Source of the DNA: Clostridiales bacterium UBA1752
GTDB lineage: Bacteria > Bacillota > Clostridia > Oscillospirales > CAG-382
Assembly: GCA_002314835.1 (NCBI GenBank)
Contig: DCHM01000003.1
Coordinates: 8,402 to 66,963 of the forward strand
Length of the DNA stretch: 58,562 nt
Direction of reading: 5' to 3'
Shown here: in pieces, positions 1-7,371 of the stretch
Position numbering within the stretch: the first letter of the stretch is position 1
Layout of the letters: every line of letters starts with the position of its first letter
Notes under the pieces: generated by a model
The model's input: only the letters and a program-made list of their open reading frames with translations
Told to the model about the DNA's origin: nothing
Databases searched by the model: none
Position numbers and translations under genes: made by a program

Positions 1-548
1 GCGGCGTCGCCTAAATACCAAGCGTCAAAAAACGTACCGAGTGCGTCGATTATGCAGTAGATAATCGGCATCAAAAACGCGATAAAGCCGATGCTTTTTT
101 TGCCTTCGGTATTTTCCGTTTTGTCGTATTGCTTTTTTTCGATTATTCCGAGCATGACGACTGCTACGCATATCACGATAACTCCGACGGCGCTCAGCGC
201 GTCCATCGTCTGACCAAGCCAAAACAGGCAGAGCAGACAGCAAACCGCGCCGGACGAGTTTTGCACGGGTGACGAAATCGAAACCATCAGGTATCTGAGG
301 CCGTAATAGCCGACAATCATCGACAGTATATAGCAGATGGAAACCGGCAGATAAATCAGCAGATTTACAAAGTCGTAATCGGGCACCTTAAATATGAGCG
401 TATATATCGCGTGAGCGCCCATTACCACGCCTACCGCTATCGAGGTCTTGACGTGCGAAAACCTGCCGCCTCCGTCAACGCTCTTTTTATAAAACAGGTC
501 TGCCGCGCCCCATGCAAGCATTGTTGCAAGCGCATATAAAAACCACAT
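1..548 (-). CDS. EamA/DMT-family membrane transporter, C-terminus cut by window edge
   Basis: The reading frame starts with MWFLYALATMLAWGAADLFY and stays open to base 1, giving about 182 residues. It shows at least five hydrophobic segments (near residues 1-18, 33-52, 62-85, 95-112 and 118-136) with short loops, and a charged lysine/glutamate loop near residue 140 before the hydrophobicity resumes. The opening and the helix spacing fit half of a ten-helix drug/metabolite transporter (EamA family), which moves small metabolites across the cytoplasmic membrane. An AAAGGTAGG ribosome site precedes the ATG, and a TTGACA/TATACT promoter lies upstream. The substrate cannot be told. The family call is by fold pattern rather than by a diagnostic motif. 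Confidence 0.65.
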   Translation of the reverse strand, partial: MWFLYALATMLAWGAADLFYKKSVDGGGRFSHVKTSIAVGVVMGAHAIYTLIFKVPDYDFVNLLIYLPVSICYILSMIVGYYGLRYLMVSISSPVQNSSGAVCCLLCLFWLGQTMDALSAVGVIVICVAVVMLGIIEKKQYDKTENTEGKKSIGFIAFLMPIIYCIIDALGTFFDAWYLGDA

Positions 549-580
549 AAAGCCTACCTTTTTGCATTATTTAACAAATA

Positions 581-610
581 AGTATAACACATAAGTGCCC
601 ATCGTGTCAA
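581..610 (-). promoter_or_regulatory. Sigma-A promoter for the EamA-type transporter
   Basis: On the minus strand TTGACA (605-610) and TATACT (581-586) are 18 bases apart, 33 bases before the start codon. Confidence 0.7.
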
Positions 611-622
611 TAGTATGCCCGC

Positions 623-654
623 AAAAAAACGGCTCTTTGACAGAGCCGTTTTTT
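623..654. terminator. Intrinsic terminator after glyS, T-rich on both sides
   Basis: The stem AACGGCTCT (628-636) pairs perfectly with AGAGCCGTT (642-650) around a five-base loop. A-runs and T-runs flank it, so it can end glyS on the minus strand and could also work on the plus strand. Confidence 0.85.
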
Positions 655-665
655 GTAAAGCTTGG

Positions 666-2072
666 TTAAAACTCGAGTGCTTTTTCGATATAAGCGGCGA
701 CCTCGCCGATAGGCAGGCGAACTTGCTGCATCGTGTCGCGGTCTCTGACGGTTACGCAGCCGTCCGTTTCACTGTCAAAATCGTAGGTGATGCAGAAGGG
801 GGTGCCGATTTCGTCCTCTCTGCGGTATCTCTTGCCGATAGAGCCGGCGTCGTCGTAGTCAACCATAAACTTTTTGGCGAGCTCGTTGTGGAGTGCCATT
901 GCAGGCTCGGCGAGCTTTTTGGAGAGCGGCAGGATAGCGGCTTTAAAGGGAGCGAGCGCGGGATGCAGGTGCATAACGACGCGGATGTCCTCTTTGCCCT
1001 CCTCGCCGATGTCCTCTTCGTCATAAGCGTCACAGAGTACTGCGAGCACGCATCTTTCGACGCCGAGCGAAGGCTCGACGACGTAGGGGATGTATCTTTC
1101 GTTCGTTTCGGGGTCAAAGTAAGTGAGGTCCTTGCCCGAAACGGTCTGGTGCTGGTTTAAGTCATAGTTTGTTCTGTCGGCAACGCCCCAGAGCTCGCCC
1201 CAGCCGAACGGGAAGAGAAACTCAAAGTCGGTCGTTGCCTTGGAGTAAAAGCACAGCTCCTCGGGGTCATGGTCGCGCAGGCGGATGTTCTCGTCCTTGA
1301 GACCTATCGAGAGCAGCCAGTTGTGGCAGTAGGAGCGCCAGTAATTAAACCATTCGAGGTCGGTGTCGGGCTTGCAGAAGAACTCGAGCTCCATCTGCTC
1401 AAACTCTCTCACGCGGAAGATAAAGTTGCCAGGGGTGATTTCGTTACGGAAGGACTTGCCTATCTGACCGATGCCGAAGGGCAGCTTTTTGCGCGTTGTG
1501 CGCTGTACGTTGACAAAGTTTGTAAATATGCCCTGAGCCGTTTCGGGACGGAGGTAAACGGTGTTTTTTGCGTCCTCTGTTACGCCCTGGAAGGTCTTGA
1601 ACATCAGGTTGAACTGACGTATGTCGGTGAAGTCGTGCTTGCCGCAGGAGGGGCACTTGATAGCGTGCTCGTCAACAAACGCCTTCATCTCTGCCTGGCT
1701 GAATGCGTCGATGGGCTTTTCGAGAGTAAAGTTATTTTCGGCAGCCCAATCCTCTATGAGCTTGTCGGCTCTGAATCTCTCGTGGCACTGGCGGCAGTCC
1801 ATCAGAGGGTCGCTGAAGCCTGCAAGGTGACCCGAAGCAACCCAAGTCTGTGGGTTCATCAGTATAGCGGCGTCGAGACCTACGTTGTAGGGAGACTCCT
1901 GCACAAACTTGCGCCACCAAGCCTTTTTGATATTGTTTTTGAGCTCTACACCGAGAGGGCCGTAGTCCCAGGTGTTGGCGAGACCGCCGTAGATTTCGCT
2001 GCCTGCAAAGACGTAGCCTCTGCCTTTGCAAAACGCAACGATTTTGTCCATTGTTTTGTCTGTGTTTTTCAT
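666..2072 (-). CDS. glyS: Glycine--tRNA ligase, single-chain class II type
   Basis: It charges tRNA-Gly with glycine in the cytoplasm, using ATP. The 468-residue length and the N-terminal GYVFAGSEIYGGLANTWDYG fit the dimeric alpha2 GlyRS of many Gram-positives, archaea and eukaryotes, not the two-subunit glyQ/glyS enzyme. A four-cysteine metal site is visible (C93, C96, C140, C143). Class II motif 2 is seen as FRNEITPGNFIFRVREFEQ, and the C-terminal anticodon-binding domain fills the last 110 residues or so. The ATG overlaps the stop of the upstream ABC exporter by four bases, so it is probably translated in one operon with the transporter genes, an odd partnership for a housekeeping enzyme. 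Confidence 0.95.
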   Translation of the reverse strand: MKNTDKTMDKIVAFCKGRGYVFAGSEIYGGLANTWDYGPLGVELKNNIKKAWWRKFVQESPYNVGLDAAILMNPQTWVASGHLAGFSDPLMDCRQCHERFRADKLIEDWAAENNFTLEKPIDAFSQAEMKAFVDEHAIKCPSCGKHDFTDIRQFNLMFKTFQGVTEDAKNTVYLRPETAQGIFTNFVNVQRTTRKKLPFGIGQIGKSFRNEITPGNFIFRVREFEQMELEFFCKPDTDLEWFNYWRSYCHNWLLSIGLKDENIRLRDHDPEELCFYSKATTDFEFLFPFGWGELWGVADRTNYDLNQHQTVSGKDLTYFDPETNERYIPYVVEPSLGVERCVLAVLCDAYDEEDIGEEGKEDIRVVMHLHPALAPFKAAILPLSKKLAEPAMALHNELAKKFMVDYDDAGSIGKRYRREDEIGTPFCITYDFDSETDGCVTVRDRDTMQQVRLPIGEVAAYIEKALEF

Positions 2073-4351
2073 TGTGTATCTCCTAAATCTTTGTTTTCGT
2101 TATTTATCTCGCCTGCCATGCGGCTCATTTCGCGCTGTGCGGTGACGAGTTTATAATATCTGCCTTTGTTTGCCATGAGTTCGTCGTGGGTGCCGACCTC
2201 TTCAATTTCGCCTTTTTCGAGCACTATCAGCTTGGTAGCGTTGCGCAGGGTCGATAGTCTGTGCGCTATCGCTATCGTGGTCCTGCCTTCGATAAGCCCT
2301 GCGAGAGCGTCCTGTATCTGCCTTTCGGTTTCGGTGTCGAGCGCCGAAGTCGCTTCGTCGAGTATCAGTATGCTCGGGTTTTTGAGTATCGCGCGCGCTA
2401 TCGCTATGCGCTGACGTTCGCCGCCCGATAACGAATGTCCGCCCTCGCTCACGTAAGTGTCGTAGCCGTCGGGCTGCTTTATGATAAAGTCGTGCGCTCC
2501 CGATAGCTTGGCGGCTCTTAAAACCTCGTCCTTTGTGGCGTTTGGCTTTGTATAGCAAATGTTGCTGTAAATAGTGCCCTTAAAGAGGAAGGTCTCCTGC
2601 AGTACCGCACCGATTGACTCGCGCAGTGCGTGCTGAGAATATTCTTTGATGTTAATGCCGTCGATGTTTATCGCGCCGGAATTTACGTCGTACAGACGCA
2701 TTACCAGGTTGATGAGCGTAGATTTGCCTACGCCGCTGCGTCCGACGATGCCGAGCATTTCGCCCTTGCCGACGCTGAAGCTGACGTTTTTTAGCACCTG
2801 CTCGTAGCTGTTGTAGCCAAAGGATACGTTGTCAAACGTGATATTGCCGTTTTTGATAACCGTTTCGGCGTTTTGTATGTCAACGACCTCGACAGGCTCG
2901 TCTATGATGTCAAATACCTTGGTGAGTGCTATCGTCGTCCTTGCTATGCGTCTCGGCATAAACGCCATCCAGCGGATAGGTCCGTATATCAGACCTACGT
3001 AGCTCGAAAACTCTATGAGAGTGCCGAGCGAATATCCGCTCGCGTGTGAAATAATCTGCGAGCCGACGAATATAATGACCGCATATTCGCCAAAGGCAAA
3101 CATAAACTCGACAAACGGCATAATGAGGTACCAGGTCAGCTCATTCTTTTTGCTGATGTCCGCTACGCGCTTTGCCGCGCGGTTAAAGCGCGCCTCCTCG
3201 TACTTTTCGGTGCCGAAAACCTTGACGACTCTGATGCCCGAAAAAACGTCGTGCAAGAGCGAGCCTGCTTCCTCCTCTACGTTCCACTGTCTGTGGTACA
3301 TACGGTGAGTAAAGCGCCTTGCAAATCTAAACAGCACCGACATCGGGACGACGGGTATCAAAACGAGCAGCGACAACTGCCAGTTTGTGATAAACATTAT
3401 GACGCCGACGGCGATGATGGTGGTTATCTGATACAAAAGGTCGGGGAAGGTAGCCGTCAAAAACTCTTTTATCGAATCGGTGTCGCCCGTAAGCCTCGAA
3501 ATCAGTTCGCCTGCAGAGCGGCGCATAATGCCCGCGAGCGAAAGCTTTTGGATTTTTTCGTACAGTGCGGAGCGTATATCTACGAGCAGTCCGTTACCTG
3601 CGACGGTTGACAGCCTGCGGCGCAGCATCGAAAAAACCGCAGACAGCAATCCGCAGCCTGCCATCGCGAGCACGAGCAGCAGGTAAACAGGCACTGCGTT
3701 TGCGTCACCAGCATGCGTTGCCGTCGGTGCCAGATAATTGTCTATCATATAGGCGTTTATCTTTGGCAAGAGAATGCTGAGACCTGCCGCGGCAATATAG
3801 ATGGCGGCTATCGTTAAAAGACGCCACATATACGGCTTTGCGAATGGCAGCATACGGCTGTACAGCTTTTTTTTGTTGACGCAGTGCGGACAGGTAAACG
3901 TGCCTCTCGGGTACTGCTTGCCGCACTTGGGGCAAACCGAGTTTTCCTCCTCGCGGGGCGGAATCTTGGTGATATATCCGTTTGCGGCGCTTGCCGCTTT
4001 TTGCAAAGACTTTGACGAGGACATACCCGAGCGGCAAAACTCATATACCTTGCCGTCCTTGGTGTACTCTATGGCACAGCAACCGACGAAATTGATATAC
4101 CTTACATCCGTCACGCCGTCGAGCGGCAAAACTATCTCGTCCTTACCGTACTCCTTGCGCCTCAGCACGCCGTCTTTGCAAGCGCCGGCAGCAAATATTA
4201 AATTGTTATCCGGCGAAAGGTTATAAACGAATACAGCCTTTTCGTCACCGCAGGCGTCTGCCATCTCTTTTTTGACAGCCTTTAGCTGATGTGGCAGTTT
4301 GACTCGCGGTCCTCGCTTCAATAAGCGGCGTAGCCAAGCTTTTAGTCTCAT
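2069..4351 (-). CDS. ABC exporter half-transporter with N-terminal sensor-like domain and zinc ribbon
   Basis: This 760-residue protein is a membrane-embedded ATP-driven exporter subunit. Residues 1-135 form a soluble domain of short beta strands. A zinc ribbon follows (C140, C143, C154, C157). Six transmembrane helices start near residue 172, and the C-terminal ATPase has Walker A GRSGVGKST, signature LSGGERQRIAIARA, Walker B ILILDEATSALD and switch His in AHRLST. The catalytic Glu after Walker B is intact. The N-terminal extension of about 165 residues is absent from ordinary exporters. It is three bases from the DUF1854 gene and the same strand carries a second exporter of the same architecture, so a heterodimer is likely. 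Substrate unknown. Confidence 0.9.
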   Translation of the reverse strand: MRLKAWLRRLLKRGPRVKLPHQLKAVKKEMADACGDEKAVFVYNLSPDNNLIFAAGACKDGVLRRKEYGKDEIVLPLDGVTDVRYINFVGCCAIEYTKDGKVYEFCRSGMSSSKSLQKAASAANGYITKIPPREEENSVCPKCGKQYPRGTFTCPHCVNKKKLYSRMLPFAKPYMWRLLTIAAIYIAAAGLSILLPKINAYMIDNYLAPTATHAGDANAVPVYLLLVLAMAGCGLLSAVFSMLRRRLSTVAGNGLLVDIRSALYEKIQKLSLAGIMRRSAGELISRLTGDTDSIKEFLTATFPDLLYQITTIIAVGVIMFITNWQLSLLVLIPVVPMSVLFRFARRFTHRMYHRQWNVEEEAGSLLHDVFSGIRVVKVFGTEKYEEARFNRAAKRVADISKKNELTWYLIMPFVEFMFAFGEYAVIIFVGSQIISHASGYSLGTLIEFSSYVGLIYGPIRWMAFMPRRIARTTIALTKVFDIIDEPVEVVDIQNAETVIKNGNITFDNVSFGYNSYEQVLKNVSFSVGKGEMLGIVGRSGVGKSTLINLVMRLYDVNSGAINIDGINIKEYSQHALRESIGAVLQETFLFKGTIYSNICYTKPNATKDEVLRAAKLSGAHDFIIKQPDGYDTYVSEGGHSLSGGERQRIAIARAILKNPSILILDEATSALDTETERQIQDALAGLIEGRTTIAIAHRLSTLRNATKLIVLEKGEIEEVGTHDELMANKGRYYKLVTAQREMSRMAGEINNENKDLGDTQ

Positions 4352-4354
4352 AAA

Positions 4355-4915
4355 TTATAAGTACAACTCTATCTTTCTATAGCTCTTGCGGTCGAGCTTT
4401 GTGACGTCGGTTATCGAAAATCTGTTGCCGTCGCTGTCGTTTAAGACGATGCGCGTCTCGCTGATGCGTATGATGTTGCGGAAGGTGTCCTGCATCGAAA
4501 AGCTCATCCTGCCGACGTCGGTATCGACGTCCCAGTAGGAGGTGCCGAGCTTTTCCTTCATCGAGCGGATTTTGGTTATTTCGGGGCAAAAATACTTGCG
4601 CGCGAGCTCTTTGTTTATTATATCGAGCTGTTCACCGTCAAAATCCGACAGACGCCTAATAACGCCGTACTCCCTGCCGTCCGCGTCGAGCACCGAGATG
4701 TATTCTTCGGGCATTTCAAACGGGAACATACGGTGAAACCATACTCTGCCGAGCTCCTGCCAAACCGGCTCTTTTGTCAGAGCTTCGTCAAGGTCGTCCT
4801 TGCCTACGGGAGGCAAAAACGCTTTTATCTCGGCAAAACCGCCTTCTGTCAGCTTAAAAACGCAGTTTGCGGGGGTAAAATACGTAATCTGTGCATAATC
4901 CAAAAAGTCTGCCAT
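4355..4915 (-). CDS. DUF1854-domain protein of the ABC exporter cluster
   Basis: A 186-residue soluble protein with no signal peptide. The C-terminal half carries the DUF1854 pattern: KYFCPEITKI near residue 110, then YWDVDTDVGR, then RNIIRISETRIVLNDSDGNR and the closing KLDRKS. DUF1854 proteins are known as neighbours of paired ABC exporters, including in cyanophycin-linked clusters; no cyanophycin synthetase is seen here. The gene sits between the two exporter genes, 12 bases after one and 3 before the other, and has an AAAGGAG ribosome site. It probably binds the exporter or its cargo on the cytoplasmic side. Its molecular role is not established. Confidence 0.88.
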   Translation of the reverse strand: MADFLDYAQITYFTPANCVFKLTEGGFAEIKAFLPPVGKDDLDEALTKEPVWQELGRVWFHRMFPFEMPEEYISVLDADGREYGVIRRLSDFDGEQLDIINKELARKYFCPEITKIRSMKEKLGTSYWDVDTDVGRMSFSMQDTFRNIIRISETRIVLNDSDGNRFSITDVTKLDRKSYRKIELYL

Positions 4916-4927
4916 AATTTATCTCCT

Positions 4928-7306
4928 TTACTGCGGTGGCGGAGGCGGCGGTGCCGTGTGGTCTATCGCGTGAGGCGGATGAGGACCGTTGGCTTCGGCT
5001 TCGTCGCCTATGCCTATCATCCTCAGAGCTTCGGTCTGCATCTTGTATAGCTTGTAATACACGCCCTTTTGCTCTATCAGCTCGTTTGCGGTGCCTCGCT
5101 CGGCGATTCTGCCGTTCTCTATGACTATCAGGCTGTCTGCGTCGCGCAGAGTGGAAAGCCTGTGTGCGATGATAATGGTCGTCCTGCCGACCGTCAGACG
5201 CGACAGCGCCTCGCTTATCTGTCTTTCGGTCTGAGTGTCCATAGCCGAGGTCGCTTCGTCGAGTATCAGTATCCTCGGGTCTTTGAGTATGGCGCGCGCT
5301 ATCGAAACGCGTTGCTTTTCGCCTCCCGACAGCTCTTTGCGGCCAAAGCCTATCTGAGTATCGTATCCGTCGGGGTACTTGATAATAAACGAGTGAGCGC
5401 CTGCCATCTTTGCCGCGGCTACGACCTCCTCGTATGTCGCATCTGGACGGGCGTAGCGTATGTTGTCGAGCAAAGAGCCTCTAAAGAGGTAGGTCTCTTG
5501 GCTCACTATAGCGAGGTTTTTGCGGAGTGACTCGACAGTGCAGTCGCGCACGTCAACGCCGTCAATCTTGATGCTGCCCGATTCGACGTCGTATAGCCTT
5601 GCGAGCAAGTTGACTATGGTTGACTTTCCTGCACCCGTGTGACCGACGATGCCGAGCGTGTGTCCTGCCTTGACGTCAAACGATACGTTCTCTATTATTC
5701 TGCGCGTGTCAGCGTATGAAAAATTAACGTTTGTAAACTCGATGTCACCCTTCATATTGTCGAGCGAAACGGCGCCCTCCTTGTCACATACCTCGGGGAT
5801 GGCGTCCGAAATCTGAAACAGTCTGTGCAGAGCGTTTAGACATTCGCTCCACCAGTTTGAAACGTCTGCAAGAAACTCGATAGGTCCGAATATCATAGAG
5901 AAGTACGCGACGAAAGACATCAGCGTACCGTAGTCCATGCCTTGTCCGCCGTTGTTGAGGCGCATGACGGCGATACCGCCTACTGCCCAAACTATGTATG
6001 AGCCTATCTTGAGTAAAAAAAATATAAACGGGAAGGTGTTTGCACCCTTTATGCCTATTTCGACCGAGGTTTCGGCGGACGCTCTGCTGCGCTTTTCAAA
6101 CCTGCGCTTTTCGTCCTCCTCGCGCGAAAAAACCTTGACTACGCGCATGCCGTTCAAAACGTCCGAAATCAGCGAGTTGAGCGAACGGCGGCGGCTGTAA
6201 TTTTTGGCGTGCATTTTGTCAAACTGCAAAAACAGCCATTTGAATATAAAGAAAAACAGCGGCACCGTGATAAACGCGTAAATCGCGAGCACGGGGTTCA
6301 GCATCAGCATGATGATAAACACCACTATGAGCTGCAGTATATTGAGTACGAAATACGGGAAACCGTCGCAGAAAAACCAGTACATCGTCAGCGAGTCCGA
6401 GTTTATCTGTGTCATCAGACCGCCCGTCTGACGGTTTGTAAAGAATGACAGTGACAGTCTGCTGATAGAGGCGAAAATCTGCTTTTTGAGCTCGAGCGTT
6501 ACGTTGGCGGAAACGCTGGCGTTGACGGCACCGTTTATCAGCTGCACGATCAGCGAAACAACCCTTATGCCGACCATAAAAGCGACTATCTGCCATATCA
6601 TGCCGTAATACTTGCCGCCTTCGGTCAGTACGTCGTTATAAAAGATGCTGTTGCTGATATAAGGCGTCAGCGCCGCGAGGCCCGACATCGCCGCCAGCGA
6701 CAGCAGTATCATCAATATGCCGCCCTTGAATTTTAAGAATATACCCGTCAGCTTTTTGAGCAGCTTAACGCTGTCCATGCAGTTGGGGCAGACCTTGCTC
6801 TCCACGTCGGGATAGCGCCTGCCGCATTTGTGACAGTGGTACTCGTCAAAGCTGTCTTTTTTAAAATGCTTGGCGTCTATTGCTCCCGTCTCTCTGTATT
6901 CGGTCAATGCGTGAACGAATACCGCGCAGTCGTGCTTGTATTTGTTGGTATAGCTAAAGAGATAAACCGTGTCGGCATCCTTACCGGCTACCACTCTGCC
7001 TGTCGAAATCATTTGCTCGCATCTGATTTCGCCGAGCTTATTTATCTCAAAGACCTTGGATCTGTCAAAGATAAAGCTCTCTTGTCTTATACGGTTGCCT
7101 GCGGCGGTCATGCCGTTTGTCAAGGTAAGCTCGACGGAGCCCTCGACTACGTATATTTTGGCGGCGTCAACGGCAATATACACGTCCTTTGGCAGAGTGT
7201 CACTGCCGAGGTCACAGCGCATGGCAAAAATGCCGTTTTTGCTATCGTAACCGAGTGTGCAAAGGTGCTCCGACACCGAGGTCGGCAGCTTGCAAAGCGA
7301 GACCAT
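4928..7306 (-). CDS. ABC exporter half-transporter with N-terminal domain, zinc ribbon and proline tail
   Basis: The chosen start (MVSLCKLPTS) has an AAAGGAGG site seven bases upstream; a longer frame reaches 7354 but lacks one. The 792-residue protein has a soluble beta-rich domain (about 1-150), a zinc ribbon (C158, C161, C173, C176), six membrane helices from about residue 190, and an ATPase with Walker A GHTGAGKST, signature LSGGEKQRVSIARA, Walker B ILILDEATSAMD and AHRLST. Both exporters of this cluster keep the catalytic Glu, so neither looks like the degenerate half seen in many heterodimers. The last residues are a proline run (TAPPPPPPQ). DUF1854 follows 12 bases downstream. Confidence 0.9.
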   Translation of the reverse strand: MVSLCKLPTSVSEHLCTLGYDSKNGIFAMRCDLGSDTLPKDVYIAVDAAKIYVVEGSVELTLTNGMTAAGNRIRQESFIFDRSKVFEINKLGEIRCEQMISTGRVVAGKDADTVYLFSYTNKYKHDCAVFVHALTEYRETGAIDAKHFKKDSFDEYHCHKCGRRYPDVESKVCPNCMDSVKLLKKLTGIFLKFKGGILMILLSLAAMSGLAALTPYISNSIFYNDVLTEGGKYYGMIWQIVAFMVGIRVVSLIVQLINGAVNASVSANVTLELKKQIFASISRLSLSFFTNRQTGGLMTQINSDSLTMYWFFCDGFPYFVLNILQLIVVFIIMLMLNPVLAIYAFITVPLFFFIFKWLFLQFDKMHAKNYSRRRSLNSLISDVLNGMRVVKVFSREEDEKRRFEKRSRASAETSVEIGIKGANTFPFIFFLLKIGSYIVWAVGGIAVMRLNNGGQGMDYGTLMSFVAYFSMIFGPIEFLADVSNWWSECLNALHRLFQISDAIPEVCDKEGAVSLDNMKGDIEFTNVNFSYADTRRIIENVSFDVKAGHTLGIVGHTGAGKSTIVNLLARLYDVESGSIKIDGVDVRDCTVESLRKNLAIVSQETYLFRGSLLDNIRYARPDATYEEVVAAAKMAGAHSFIIKYPDGYDTQIGFGRKELSGGEKQRVSIARAILKDPRILILDEATSAMDTQTERQISEALSRLTVGRTTIIIAHRLSTLRDADSLIVIENGRIAERGTANELIEQKGVYYKLYKMQTEALRMIGIGDEAEANGPHPPHAIDHTAPPPPPPQ

Positions 7307-7342
7307 TTGGCGCCTCCTTTCAAAAAAATAAAATACACAAAT

Positions 7343-7371
7343 ATAGTACAACAAATATGCTTAAAAATCAA
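7343..7371 (-). promoter_or_regulatory. Possible promoter of the ABC/DUF1854 cluster
   Basis: TTGATT (7366-7371) and TACTAT (7343-7348) are 17 bases apart on the minus strand, overlapping the end of the upstream glycosidase gene. The -10 box matches consensus at only four of six positions. Confidence 0.4.

Noticed and set aside
1269..2156. Open frame of 295 codons opposite glyS
   Set aside because: Shadow of glycyl-tRNA synthetase in another frame; no start signal or domain.
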